From contig JAEWGD010000024.1 of NCBI GenBank assembly GCA_023388515.1, forward strand, positions 1-50,885: a stretch of DNA of 50,885 bases, in the 5' to 3' direction. Origin of the DNA: Bacillota bacterium. GTDB taxonomy: Bacteria; Bacillota; Clostridia; Oscillospirales; Ruminococcaceae. Positions 7,340-16,098 of this stretch are shown in pieces; positions within the stretch are counted from its first letter, which is position 1, and each line of letters starts with the position of its first letter. The notes under the pieces were generated by a model, which saw nothing but the letters and a program-made list of their open reading frames with translations, did not search any database and was not told the DNA's origin. The translations under genes and the position numbers were made by a program.

Positions 7340-8770
7340 ATGAAAAATAGCTACGAAAGTCCCTTTTGTACAAGATATGCCAGCGATGAAATGCAGTTTG
7401 TTTTCTCAGCCGATAAAAAGTTTACTACTTGGAGAAAACTTTGGGTTGCACTTGCTAGAGCTGAAATGAAACTAGGATTGCCAGTAACTCAGCAACAAGT
7501 TGAACAGCTTGAGGCTAATGTTGATAATATTGATTATGAGGTTGCTGACGAACGTGAAAGACTTGTTCGACATGACGTTATGGCTCATGTTCATGCATAT
7601 GGTGAGGTTTGCCCCGACGCTAAGGGTATCATTCATCTTGGTGCTACTTCATGCTATGTTGGGGATAATACTGATATTATAATTATGCGTGATGCGTTGA
7701 AAATTGTGAGAAGAAAGCTTATTAATGTTATTGCACAGCTTTCCGATTTTGCTATGGAATATAAGGCTTTGCCTGCACTTGCTTATACACATTTACAACC
7801 TGCACAGCTTACTACAATTGGAAAGCGTGCAACTTTGTGGATGAATGAATTGCTTATGGACTTGGAGGAAATTGAGTATAGATTGGATAAACTCCAACTG
7901 CTAGGCTCAAAGGGTACAACGGGTACACAGGCTTCTTTTGTGGAACTGTTTGATGGGGATTCTAAGAAGATAAATGAGCTTGAAAGACTTATTGCCGAAG
8001 AAATGGGATTTAAAGATGTTGTTCCTGTTTCTGGACAAACCTATTCAAGAAAGGTTGATGCACAGGTTCTTAATACGCTTAGTGGGATTGCTCAATCATG
8101 TAGTAAATTTTCAAATGATATGAGGCTTTTACAGAGTTTTAAGGAGATGGAAGAACCGTTTGAGGAGAATCAGATTGGCTCATCTGCGATGGCTTATAAG
8201 AGGAATCCTATGAGGAGTGAAAGGATTACTTCTTTAGCGAGATATGTAATGATTGACAGTTTAAACCCTGCGTTTACAGCTGGAACACAGTGGTTTGAGA
8301 GAACGCTTGATGACTCTGCTAACAAGAGGATTTCTGTTGCTGAGGCATTTTTGGGCGTTGATGCTATTCTTAATATTATGATAAATGTTACGAGTGGACT
8401 TGTTGTTTATCCAAAAATGGTTCGTCAAAGGGTTATGCGTGAGCTTCCGTTTATGGCTACTGAAAATATTATGATGAGTGCTGTTAAAAAGGGGGGCGAC
8501 AGACAGGAATTGCATGAGAAAATTCGTGAATATTCCATAGAGGCTGGTAGACAAGTTAAGGAAAAGGGGCTTGAAAACGACTTATGTGAGAGAATTCTTG
8601 CTGATGATTCGTTTAAGATTACAAAGGAAGAGCTTGACGAAATTTTGAAGCCTGAAAGCTTTACTGGAAGAAGTGAAGAACAGGTTGAGGAGTTTATTGA
8701 GAAACATATTAAGCCGATAATGGATGCTAATAAAGAAATTCTTAATGAAAAGGTTGAAATGAAAAATTAA
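7340..8770 (+). CDS. purB: Adenylosuccinate lyase
   Basis: Cleaves SAICAR and adenylosuccinate with release of fumarate, serving de novo purine synthesis and the IMP-to-AMP branch. The 476-residue protein belongs to the fumarase/aspartase superfamily. Visible motifs are the N-terminal YESPFCTRYAS, the catalytic-His region HDVMAHVHAYG, ATSCYVGDNTD, THLQPAQLTT, and the signature loop GSSAMAYKRNPMRSE that carries the catalytic Ser. The length and the C-terminal lid (REYSIEAGRQVKE) match the long type found in Clostridia and eukaryotes. The RBS is AAGGAG ahead of the ATG. purA lies 16 kb away in the same window, so the AMP branch is not one operon. Confidence 0.95.
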   Translation: MKNSYESPFCTRYASDEMQFVFSADKKFTTWRKLWVALARAEMKLGLPVTQQQVEQLEANVDNIDYEVADERERLVRHDVMAHVHAYGEVCPDAKGIIHLGATSCYVGDNTDIIIMRDALKIVRRKLINVIAQLSDFAMEYKALPALAYTHLQPAQLTTIGKRATLWMNELLMDLEEIEYRLDKLQLLGSKGTTGTQASFVELFDGDSKKINELERLIAEEMGFKDVVPVSGQTYSRKVDAQVLNTLSGIAQSCSKFSNDMRLLQSFKEMEEPFEENQIGSSAMAYKRNPMRSERITSLARYVMIDSLNPAFTAGTQWFERTLDDSANKRISVAEAFLGVDAILNIMINVTSGLVVYPKMVRQRVMRELPFMATENIMMSAVKKGGDRQELHEKIREYSIEAGRQVKEKGLENDLCERILADDSFKITKEELDEILKPESFTGRSEEQVEEFIEKHIKPIMDANKEILNEKVEMKN

Positions 8771-8824
8771 TTGGCTGAATGTTCAAAAAGCCTCAATAAT
8801 AAACAAAATTATTATAAAATATGC

Positions 8825-8853
8825 TTGACTTTGAACAGGTTTTGGAATATAAT
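8825..8853 (+). promoter_or_regulatory. secDF promoter
   Basis: TTGACT (8825-8830), a 17-base spacer, and TATAAT (8848-8853). It leaves a leader of about 135 bases before the GTG start of secD. Confidence 0.7.
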
Positions 8854-8996
8854 ATTATGTGATTGTCGAAATGTATTCATAATATATTAAAATTATTTAA
8901 GATGTTGAATACAAATTAGTTATGTTTATTGTGCGTGGGTGTGATGAGTTTCTGCATAAGGATATAACTGACATTATAAAAGAAGGAGGATTGACT

Positions 8997-10376
8997 GTGA
9001 AAAAAGTAAAAAAGCCCGTATTTTTTATAGTTCTTGGAATTATTTTGCTTTTTACTTATTCTGTATATGCTGGTTTTACAACTCAGTATGGAGATAGAGT
9101 AGATACTCATATCAAGGGGCTTCATGATATTCGTTTGGGTATTGACATAAGGGGTGGTGTTGACGTTTCGTTCTCACCTGATAATAATGTTAATGCTACG
9201 GATGCAGAGCTTGACTCAGCTATGGAGGTTATTAAGTTAAGGCTGTCAAAACTTAATATTAACGATAGCGAAACATATGTTGACTATAAGAAGGACAAGT
9301 TAATTGTACGTTTTCCTTGGCAGGCTGGGGAGGAAGAATTTGACCCTGAAAAGGCTGTAAAGGAATTGGGCGAAACTGCTTCGCTTAGATTTATTGAGGG
9401 TACTGAAATGACTGGAACTGTTGTGTTATCGGGTGCTGATGTTGTTAGTGCGTCTTCTCAGCGTCAGTATGACGATACTGGGGCATTGCAGTATGTTGTG
9501 GCATTGAAGCTTTCTAATGAGGGAAAAACAAAGTTTGGAGAGGCAACAACAAGGCTTTCTCCAACTAGAGGGGTTATTTCGATTTGGATGGATGATACGT
9601 CTGTTTCGTCAGCAACAGTAAATGAGCCTATTACAACTGGTGAGGCTGTAATAAGTGGAACGTTTACAAGTGCACAGGCGAAGGCACTTGCAGATAAGAT
9701 TAACTCGGGTGCATTGCCGTTTAAGCTTGAAACCTCAAGCCTTAAGACGATTTCACCTACAATGGGTGAGGGTGCACTTGATTCTATGGTTTTGGGTGGA
9801 CTTATTGCATTTTGTCTTGTAGCAATTTTTATGGCTTTCACATATAAGCTACCTGGATTTATCGCTGTTGCAGCGTTAATAGGACAGGTTTCAGGTACAT
9901 TGGCGATAGTGTCGGGGTATTTTGGGTTTATGCCGAGTTCAACGCTAACGATACCTGGAATTGCGGGTATTATTCTTTCGATAGGTATGGGCGTTGACGC
10001 AAATATTATTACTGCTGAACGTATTAAAGAGGAAGTTAATGCAGGCAAGCCACTTGATACAGCGTTAAAGCTTGGCTATGATAGAGCGTTCTCATCAATT
10101 TTTGACGGAAATATAACAGTAATTATTGTTGCAGCAGTTCTAATGGGGGCATTTGGTGCACCTGATGGCATTTTTGCAAAAATGTTGAAATTAGTATTCT
10201 TACCTTTTGGCGTTTCAACAAATAGTACGATTTATTCATTTGGATTCACACTTCTAGCAGGAGTTATCTTGAACTTTGTAATGGGAGTTTTAGCATCAAG
10301 ATTAATGCTGTTCGCATTGTCTAAGTTTAAAGCTTTCAGAAATCCAAAGCTATATGGAGGTGCTGATAGTGAATAA
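8997..10376 (+). CDS. secD: Protein translocase subunit SecD
   Basis: With SecF it forms an RND-type membrane complex that uses the proton or sodium gradient to help pull exported proteins through SecYEG. The product is 459 residues from GTG 8997. I chose this start because AGGAGGA ends seven bases before it; an in-frame ATG at 8922 has no RBS. Seen are an N-terminal membrane segment, the conserved LGIDIRGGVD, a large external domain (about 60-270), and a C-terminal block of membrane helices including the IPGIAGIILSIGMGVDANII motif. secF overlaps the 3' end by eight bases. The complex is split into two genes, unlike the fused SecDF of Bacillus. Confidence 0.95.
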   Translation: MKKVKKPVFFIVLGIILLFTYSVYAGFTTQYGDRVDTHIKGLHDIRLGIDIRGGVDVSFSPDNNVNATDAELDSAMEVIKLRLSKLNINDSETYVDYKKDKLIVRFPWQAGEEEFDPEKAVKELGETASLRFIEGTEMTGTVVLSGADVVSASSQRQYDDTGALQYVVALKLSNEGKTKFGEATTRLSPTRGVISIWMDDTSVSSATVNEPITTGEAVISGTFTSAQAKALADKINSGALPFKLETSSLKTISPTMGEGALDSMVLGGLIAFCLVAIFMAFTYKLPGFIAVAALIGQVSGTLAIVSGYFGFMPSSTLTIPGIAGIILSIGMGVDANIITAERIKEEVNAGKPLDTALKLGYDRAFSSIFDGNITVIIVAAVLMGAFGAPDGIFAKMLKLVFLPFGVSTNSTIYSFGFTLLAGVILNFVMGVLASRLMLFALSKFKAFRNPKLYGGADSE

Positions 10377-11331
10377 AACAAAAAAACAAATTGATTTTGT
10401 AGGAAAAGGCAAGATGTTTGCTATAATCTCCGTTGCGTTGATGGTTGCAACAATTATTGTAGCACTTTTTGGAGTTGAGGTTTCAATAGAATTCAAGGGT
10501 GGAACAATTCTCACTTATTCATATGAGGGAGATATTAATGCAGATGAAGTTAAGACAGAGATTGAAAGTATTGTTGGAAGTGACATAAATATTCAACAGG
10601 GAGAAAATATTCAAAGTGAAACAAAGAATATTACAATATCTTTTGGTTCAGATGAAGGGTTAACTGTTGAAAAGCAGTCTGAAATTACTTCAAAGCTTAA
10701 AGAGATTTATGCTGAAAATAACATCAGTATATTGGACTCAAATGACGTAAATCCAACAGCTGGAAGACAGTTCTTTATTAAGTGTTTGGTTGCAGTTTTA
10801 TTTGCAACAATACTACTGGTTATTTATATCGCATGGAGATTTAAGAGGATTAGTGGCTGGTCTGCTGGAGTTTGTGCTATTATAGCACTTTTGCATGACG
10901 CATTTTTCGTGTTTGCAACCTTTGTGTTCTGTGGATTTGAGTTAGATTCTAACTTTATTGCAGTTATTCTTACGATATTCGGATATTCTGTTAATGATAC
11001 AATTGTAATTTATGACAGAATTAGAGAGAATAAAAAGCTATTACCAAATGAGAATTTGAAGTCACTGGTTAATATCAGCTTAAATCAAACAGTTGTACGT
11101 TCATTAAGAACATCAGGTATGGCGATTCTAGCAGTAACAGTTGTTGCTATCGTAGCTGTAGTTAATGGGATTGATTCGATATCAAGCTTTACAGTACCAC
11201 TAATTGTTGGTATGCTATTTGGTTCATATTCATCAATTTGTATTGTTCCTTCAATCTGGCATTGGTGGAATGAGCGTAAGGTAGATAAGTCAAATGATGT
11301 CAAAAAAGGCACAAAAGCAAAGAAAGCATAA
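10369..11331 (+). CDS. secF: Protein translocase subunit SecF
   Basis: Partner of SecD in the translocation motor. The 320-residue protein has an N-terminal membrane helix, the SecF motif VSIEFKGGTILTY, an external domain (about 35-130), and five further membrane helices with the GYSVNDTIVIYDRIREN motif. The likely start is GTG 10369, eight bases after GGAGG (10356-10360). The in-frame ATG at 10354 lies before that RBS. The start overlaps the secD stop by eight bases, so translation is probably coupled. A Lys-rich tail ends the protein and a terminator follows at 11358. Confidence 0.95.
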   Translation: MNKTKKQIDFVGKGKMFAIISVALMVATIIVALFGVEVSIEFKGGTILTYSYEGDINADEVKTEIESIVGSDINIQQGENIQSETKNITISFGSDEGLTVEKQSEITSKLKEIYAENNISILDSNDVNPTAGRQFFIKCLVAVLFATILLVIYIAWRFKRISGWSAGVCAIIALLHDAFFVFATFVFCGFELDSNFIAVILTIFGYSVNDTIVIYDRIRENKKLLPNENLKSLVNISLNQTVVRSLRTSGMAILAVTVVAIVAVVNGIDSISSFTVPLIVGMLFGSYSSICIVPSIWHWWNERKVDKSNDVKKGTKAKKA

Positions 11332-11357
11332 CTAGTAAAATAATTTTATTTAATGCT

Positions 11358-11386
11358 AAAAAGCACCTTGAAAATAGGTGCTTTTT
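11358..11386 (+). terminator. Terminator of secDF
   Basis: AAAAAGCACCT (11358-11368) pairs with AGGTGCTTTTT (11376-11386). The stem ends in a T run, 27 bases after the secF stop. Confidence 0.85.
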
Positions 11387-11452
11387 GTGTTATAATAAGC
11401 AACGAATGAACGAGATTAGTTTATTTTATTGAGATAAGTTTAAAATTAACTG

Positions 11453-11481
11453 TTGAACGTAGGTTAGATATTACTTATATT
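11453..11481 (+). promoter_or_regulatory. Promoter for the TIM-barrel isomerase and nrdR
   Basis: TTGAAC (11453-11458), a 17-base spacer, and TATATT (11476-11481), placed 19 bases before the start codon. Confidence 0.5.
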
Positions 11482-11499
11482 TTATGGGGTGTTTGTGCA

Positions 11500-12294
11500 A
11501 TGAGAGTTGGTGTTTCAACAGCGTGTTTGTATCCCGATTTATTGGAGGATTCACTTTTAAAGCTAATGGTTAGCGGTGTTAATCATGTCGAAATATTCGC
11601 AAATACTGACAGTGAGGTTGAGAAAAAATTTGTTTTTGGCATGGCTGATACGCTGAAAAGGTATAATGCAACGTGTAAATCTCTACATCCCTATACCTGT
11701 GCTATGGAGCCGATGATGTTTTTTTCTGGCTATAAACGCAGGGTTGATGATGTGTTGGAATATTATAAAAGATATTTTGAGGCAATGAATATTTTGGGTG
11801 CAGAAGTTTTTGTGTTTCATGGGAATAAGGCTGTACTACAAACGCCTGATGAGCTTTATTTTGAGGTGTTCTCAAGGCTTGTGGGGGTGGGGAAAGAGTT
11901 CGGTGTTACCGTTGCACAGGAGAATGTTTCAAGATGTCAAAGCTCTACACTGAAGTTTCAGAAAGCTATGTGTAAGGCGTTGGGGGAAGATGCTAAGTTT
12001 GTTTTGGATACGAAACAGGCGATACGCTCGGACGAAAATCCATTTGAAACGGTTAGGGAATTAGGACGGCATATAGTCCATGTTCATTTAAGCGATTACG
12101 GTAAAAAGGGTGATTGTTTGCCGATTGGTGATGGAGAGTTTGACATAAAAAGGTTTCTAACACTTCTTGAAAATGTGGGATATGATGGCTCGGTAATGCT
12201 TGAATTGTATAGGCATAATTTCATTGACGTTAAAGAGTTGGCAGACGATTTTAATATACTTAAAGAGTTGGTTAAATCTATTAAGGAGGCATAG
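11500..12294 (+). CDS. Sugar phosphate isomerase/epimerase-like TIM-barrel protein
   Basis: A 264-residue member of the xylose isomerase-like / AP endonuclease 2 TIM-barrel superfamily. It has the expected metal-ligand pattern: Glu in TVAQENVSR, Asp in FVLDTKQ, His in IVHVHLSDYG, and Glu in VMLELYRHN near the end. The superfamily includes sugar epimerases, inosose-processing enzymes and endonuclease IV; nothing in the sequence or neighbours fixes the substrate. nrdR starts four bases after its stop, with its RBS inside this gene's last codons, so the two are probably one transcript. Confidence 0.75.
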   Translation: MRVGVSTACLYPDLLEDSLLKLMVSGVNHVEIFANTDSEVEKKFVFGMADTLKRYNATCKSLHPYTCAMEPMMFFSGYKRRVDDVLEYYKRYFEAMNILGAEVFVFHGNKAVLQTPDELYFEVFSRLVGVGKEFGVTVAQENVSRCQSSTLKFQKAMCKALGEDAKFVLDTKQAIRSDENPFETVRELGRHIVHVHLSDYGKKGDCLPIGDGEFDIKRFLTLLENVGYDGSVMLELYRHNFIDVKELADDFNILKELVKSIKEA

Positions 12295-12298
12295 TTTT

Positions 12299-12751
12299 AT
12301 GAAATGTCCGTTTTGTGATTTTGAAGATACAAAGGTAATTGACTCACGTCCCTCTGATGCAAAAATTCGCAGAAGACGTGAATGTACGAAATGTCAAAAA
12401 AGGTTTACTACATATGAAATCGTGGAAATGCCGTTGCTGATGGTTCAGAAAAAAGACGGTTCGGTTGAGCCTTTTGATAGGAATAAGCTAATTACTGGGA
12501 TTTACAGTGCGATAAAGAAAAGACCTGTTAGCGTTGATATGGTGTCGAAAATGGTTGATGGACTTGAAAGTTATTATGCAAATGAAATGAGAAATCAGGT
12601 TACGACTGTTGAGATTGGCGATATGGTTCTTGAGAGGCTAAAAGAGATAGATTCAATTGCGTATATACGATTTGCATCGGTGTATAAGGATTTTACAGAT
12701 GTGGAGAGTTTTATCAAGGGGATAACAGAATTGGCTGTTAAAAAGGATTAA
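12299..12751 (+). CDS. nrdR: Transcriptional repressor NrdR
   Basis: NrdR senses ATP/dATP and represses ribonucleotide reductase genes by binding NrdR boxes. The 150-residue protein starts with the zinc ribbon MKCPFCDFEDTKVIDSRPSD and CTKCQKRFTTYE (four Cys ligands), then an ATP-cone domain (about 48-138, VQKKDGSVEPFDRNKL onward). The length is typical. The start is ATG 12299, with AAGGAGG about nine bases upstream. A longer in-frame reading from 12200 lies inside the preceding gene and is rejected. No ribonucleotide reductase gene or NrdR box is in the window. Confidence 0.96.
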   Translation: MKCPFCDFEDTKVIDSRPSDAKIRRRRECTKCQKRFTTYEIVEMPLLMVQKKDGSVEPFDRNKLITGIYSAIKKRPVSVDMVSKMVDGLESYYANEMRNQVTTVEIGDMVLERLKEIDSIAYIRFASVYKDFTDVESFIKGITELAVKKD

Positions 12752-12898
12752 GCTTGTAATATTTAACGAAAAAACAAGGGATTAGGGCTGTTTGATTAGC
12801 AAGGTTAACAAAAAATTAAAATGTTATGGTAAATATTTTTCTAATATGTTATTATTAATGTATGTTTATTATTAAATTATTTTAAGGGAGTGTTTTTT

Positions 12899-13309
12899 AT
12901 GGCTAATTTGGGTAATATATTTGATACACCAGATAGAACTGGGGAATTTGATTCAGCAGATATTCAGTCAACATCTGCAATTTGTGGCATTTCTTACCTT
13001 CCACCGCTGTTCTTTCTTCCATTGGTTACGTCAACAAATTCAGCATTCGGTAAATTCCACGCAAATCAAGCGTTACTAGCATTTATATATTGTGCTGCGG
13101 TAGGTGCTGTTAATTTTGTTTTAGCGATTATGTTTGGCATTTTAAGTGAAATTCCAATAATGGGTTGGCTATTTACTTTAATCGGTGGGCTTCTAGGCTT
13201 TGCAATAGGTCTTTCTGCATTTGTTATGGTTGTTGTAGGAATGATTAATGGTTTTACAGGCAAAGCTAAGGAATTACCTTTGATTGGAAAATATACTATT
13301 ATAAGGTAG
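12899..13309 (+). CDS. DUF4870-like small membrane protein
   Basis: A 136-residue predicted membrane protein. A hydrophilic N-terminus (about 1-25) is followed by a segment typical of DUF4870 proteins (ISYLPPLFFLPLV... FGKFHANQALLAFI) and three to four hydrophobic segments (about 33-50, 60-85, 90-125), ending in the short tail KELPLIGKYTIIR. Function is unknown in the family. I chose ATG 12899, eight bases after AAGGGAG; an in-frame GTG at 12890 overlaps that RBS. A bidirectional terminator follows. Confidence 0.7.
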   Translation: MANLGNIFDTPDRTGEFDSADIQSTSAICGISYLPPLFFLPLVTSTNSAFGKFHANQALLAFIYCAAVGAVNFVLAIMFGILSEIPIMGWLFTLIGGLLGFAIGLSAFVMVVVGMINGFTGKAKELPLIGKYTIIR

Positions 13310-13321
13310 TGGAAATACATA

Positions 13322-13348
13322 AAAAAGAGGTGCATAGCACCCCTTTTT
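13322..13348. terminator. Bidirectional terminator
   Basis: AAAAAGAGGTGC and GCACCCCTTTTT form a stem with one mismatch and a 3-nt ATA loop. A and T runs on both sides suit both the plus-strand membrane protein and the minus-strand DUF4830 gene that ends at 13350. Confidence 0.85.
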
Positions 13349-13349
13349 A

Positions 13350-13811
13350 TTAAAACAATGTTTCTTCTTTAAGTCCCATCATAAACCCGTTTACATCGGT
13401 TGAATGAATGTTGCCACCGATAAGTCTGTCGTTGCAGATAATAAGAACGGCTTTTATGTTCTCTTTACTATTGGGATAATTTGTTACTTGATATGTGTAC
13501 TGCGTTGCCTCACAGCCTTTGTAGTCACTCAGGTCAAAACCTTGTAGGCACTGAATTTGGTTGTAGCTTTCATATGTTTCGTTGAATTTATACGGAATGG
13601 TAATTTTTTCTTCGATAAAATTGCTTTCGTGTACTTTCCAACCGCATAGATTTAGATAAGAAATTCTGCTGTAATTATCGGGGTAGGTTTTCCCAGATGC
13701 CTCTGTGGTGCTTTGGGATTTTGAAATGAGTATCATGCCAACTAATAATACGCTCGCAATTATTAGTATAATTGCAACAATTTTTCTAAGCTTTTTTAGT
13801 GATATAATCAT
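13350..13811 (-). CDS. DUF4830 domain, membrane-anchored protein
   Basis: A 153-residue protein with a Lys-rich start, one membrane-spanning or signal segment (IVAIILIIASVLLVGMILI), and an external domain. The domain shows the DUF4830 pattern: ISYLNLCGWKV, ITIPYKFNETYESYNQIQ, LQGFDLSDYKGCEATQYTYQV, and a final GGNIHSTD. The family is found mainly in gut Clostridia and its function is not known. The RBS GGAG precedes the ATG. The gene stands alone, convergent with the DUF4870-like gene. Confidence 0.7.
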   Translation of the reverse strand: MIISLKKLRKIVAIILIIASVLLVGMILISKSQSTTEASGKTYPDNYSRISYLNLCGWKVHESNFIEEKITIPYKFNETYESYNQIQCLQGFDLSDYKGCEATQYTYQVTNYPNSKENIKAVLIICNDRLIGGNIHSTDVNGFMMGLKEETLF

Positions 13812-13945
13812 AATTTTCTCCTTTTTTGCTATATAAAAAGTCTATTATACATATTTATATGGCTGATATAGCAAAATAAGAATAGGTTAGTTGAATTATT
13901 TCAAGGTTATGCTATATGGAGATGATTTTTTGAAAGGGATACCTT

Positions 13946-14722
13946 ATGGAATTAATTAGGCTGGATAGATTTATAGCTAATCAAACAGAACATTCAAGAA
14001 AAGATGTAAAAACGCTTGTTAAAAAGGGGCTAATTAATGTCAACGGTGAAGTAGTCAAGAGTTCAGATATTAAAATAGACGCTGATAAAGACGAAGTCGA
14101 CGTGAATGGTGTAAATATTTGTTATAGAAAAAATATTTACATAATGCTTAATAAGCCTGCTGGGTATGTTTGTTCCACGAAGGACGGCGTGTCGCCAACG
14201 GTTTTGGATTTACTGCCTGACGGAGTGAAAAATATTCATAAGGGGATATTTCCTGCTGGTCGGCTTGATAAGGATACGGAGGGATTTGTGTTTTTAACTA
14301 ATGATGGGGTGCTTTCACATGAGATTCTTTCGCCAAAAAAGCATATCCCTAAATATTATCTAGTCAAACTGAACAAACCTTTTAAGGAAAGCTATGTTAA
14401 GCAATTTGACGAAGGTTTGGTATTAAAAACAGGAGAACGCTGTCTTTCAGCAAGGGTATGCGGGCTTGAAAATGACAATAATTGTGCATTCATCGAGCTT
14501 TATGAGGGTAAGTATCATCAGATAAAAAGAATGTTTGCCTCTGTTGAAAACAATGTTGAATACCTATTTAGAACACAGCTTGGAGGGCTGGTAATGCACG
14601 ATAAGTTGGCTATTGGTGAGCATTTAATAATGTTGCACAAAGATGTTGAAAACTTGAAAGAAAATTTTGATTTTTTAACTGCAAAGGAAAATTCAAGAAG
14701 TTTTTTTCGTCATATTAAATAA
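13946..14722 (+). CDS. Pseudouridine synthase of the RsuA/RluB/E/F family
   Basis: Converts a uridine in rRNA to pseudouridine. Residues 1-60 are an S4 RNA-binding domain (IRLDRFIANQTEHSRKDVK...). The catalytic domain follows with the motif AGRLDKDTEGFVFLTNDG, whose Asp is the catalytic residue, plus PKYYLVKLN and the KYHQIKRMFA motif near the end. The 258-residue length fits RsuA-like enzymes. In this group RsuA targets 16S position 516, but I cannot separate that from a 23S enzyme by eye. The RBS AAGGGA precedes the ATG. Confidence 0.88.
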   Translation: MELIRLDRFIANQTEHSRKDVKTLVKKGLINVNGEVVKSSDIKIDADKDEVDVNGVNICYRKNIYIMLNKPAGYVCSTKDGVSPTVLDLLPDGVKNIHKGIFPAGRLDKDTEGFVFLTNDGVLSHEILSPKKHIPKYYLVKLNKPFKESYVKQFDEGLVLKTGERCLSARVCGLENDNNCAFIELYEGKYHQIKRMFASVENNVEYLFRTQLGGLVMHDKLAIGEHLIMLHKDVENLKENFDFLTAKENSRSFFRHIK

Positions 14723-14754
14723 ACTGTTGATTATAACTTTGGGTAAATAGTGAC

Positions 14755-14783
14755 TTGAAAAGATGTCGGATATTTGTTATTAT
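14755..14783 (+). promoter_or_regulatory. Promoter for the MsmX-type ATPase gene
   Basis: TTGAAA (14755-14760), a 17-base spacer, and TATTAT (14778-14783). Confidence 0.55.
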
Positions 14784-14842
14784 ATTAAAGTAGTCAATTA
14801 ATTGCGATTGGCAAAAATTTAGTTTTGGGAGGCCTGAAGAAT

Positions 14843-15973
14843 ATGGCAAGTTTATCATTGCGAAATATTTACAAAAAATATCCAGGCGGGGTTATCGCTG
14901 CTTCAGATATTAATTTAGAAATAAGAGATAAGGAATTTATCGTTTTAGTTGGTCCATCAGGTTGTGGTAAATCTACAACTTTGAGAATGGTTGCAGGGTT
15001 GGAGGAAATTTCAGAGGGTGAATTGTATATCGGCGACCGTTTGGTTAATGATATTGCTCCAAAGGATAGAGATATCGCCATGGTTTTCCAGAACTATGCT
15101 TTGTATCCACATATGACAGTTTATGAAAATATGGCTTTCGGTCTAAAACTTAGAAGAATGCCTAAGAATGAGATTTCTCGTAAGGTTGAAGAGGCTGCTA
15201 AAATACTTGACTTGACTCATCTTCTTGACAGAAAGCCTAAGGCTATGTCAGGTGGACAGCGTCAGCGTGTGGCTTTGGGACGTGCGATTGTTCGTGATCC
15301 AAAGGTATTCTTGCTTGATGAGCCTTTGTCAAACCTTGATGCAAAGCTTCGTGCACAGATGAGAACAGAAATTTCTAAGCTACACAAGAGATTGGGAACA
15401 ACATTTATTTATGTTACTCATGACCAAACTGAGGCTATGACAATGGGTGATAGAATTGTTGTTATGAAGGATGGCTTTATTCAACAGATTGATACACCTA
15501 ATGGACTATATGAAAATCCAGTTAACCAATTCGTTGCTGGCTTCTTAGGTTCACCACAAATGAACTTTATTGATTCACGTCTAACTAAGGAAGGCGAACA
15601 ATATGTTCTTGAGTTTGGCTCAAAGGAGAACAATGGAAACAGATTCAAGATTGCTATTCCTGAGGCTAAGGTATCTGCTGATTTAGAGGGCTATGTAGGC
15701 AGAGAAGTTATCATGGGTATCCGTCCTGAGTGCATTCATGATGAGGAAATGTATCTCTCAAATGCAACAACGGGTATTATTGAGTGTAATGTTGAGCTAA
15801 CTGAAATGATGGGTGCTGAAACATTCTTATATCTAAATTGTGAGGGTATTCCTCTTACTGCAAGAGTTTCGCCTCGTACTAATACTAAGATGCAAGATGT
15901 TATTAAGGTAGCACTTGACCCTAATCGAATTCATTTGTTTGATAAGGAAACTGAAAAGGCTATTAACAGCTAA
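14843..15973 (+). CDS. Sugar ABC transporter ATP-binding protein, UgpC/MsmX type
   Basis: ATPase that powers carbohydrate importers of the CUT1 class at the inner face of the membrane. The 376-residue protein has Walker A GPSGCGKSTT, the Q-loop VFQNYALYPHMTVYEN, the signature MSGGQRQRVALGRAI, Walker B VFLLDEPLSNLDAKLR, and the H-loop YVTHDQTEAMTM. A C-terminal MalK-type regulatory domain (about 240-376) follows. No permease or binding-protein gene is nearby. In Firmicutes a lone gene like this often serves several importers, as MsmX does in B. subtilis; that role is inferred here. The start is ATG 14843, after GGGAGG. Confidence 0.9.
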   Translation: MASLSLRNIYKKYPGGVIAASDINLEIRDKEFIVLVGPSGCGKSTTLRMVAGLEEISEGELYIGDRLVNDIAPKDRDIAMVFQNYALYPHMTVYENMAFGLKLRRMPKNEISRKVEEAAKILDLTHLLDRKPKAMSGGQRQRVALGRAIVRDPKVFLLDEPLSNLDAKLRAQMRTEISKLHKRLGTTFIYVTHDQTEAMTMGDRIVVMKDGFIQQIDTPNGLYENPVNQFVAGFLGSPQMNFIDSRLTKEGEQYVLEFGSKENNGNRFKIAIPEAKVSADLEGYVGREVIMGIRPECIHDEEMYLSNATTGIIECNVELTEMMGAETFLYLNCEGIPLTARVSPRTNTKMQDVIKVALDPNRIHLFDKETEKAINS

Positions 15974-15994
15974 TTATTTGAATAATATATAAAT

Positions 15995-16020
15995 AAAAGC
16001 AGGGAATTTTCCCTGCTTTT
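15995..16020 (+). terminator. Terminator of the MsmX-type ATPase gene
   Basis: AAAAGCAGGGA pairs with CCCTGCTTTT across a short loop and is followed by ATTTTTTT, 22 bases after the stop codon. Confidence 0.85.
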
Positions 16021-16037
16021 ATTTTTTTAAAAAATAT

Positions 16038-16085
16038 AAAACTGGTTTGCATTTACTTACTTCATGTAAAATGCAGACCAGTTTT
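16038..16085 (-). terminator. Terminator of deoD
   Basis: A 15-base arm AAAACTGGTTTGCAT (16038-16052) pairs with ATGCAGACCAGTTTT (16071-16085) with one mismatch. On the minus strand the stem ends in TTTT followed by ATATTTTTT. It lies 14 bases after the deoD stop. Confidence 0.8.
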
Positions 16086-16098
16086 CAACATTACAAGT

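Noticed and set aside
8922..8996. A 25-codon N-terminal extension of SecD starting at an ATG
   Set aside because: No RBS in front of it; the GTG at 8997 has AGGAGGA at ideal spacing and begins with the normal SecD N-terminus.
9464..10048. A 194-codon frame opposite secD
   Set aside because: It is antisense to a well-conserved gene, has no RBS, and its low-complexity composition mirrors secD codon usage.
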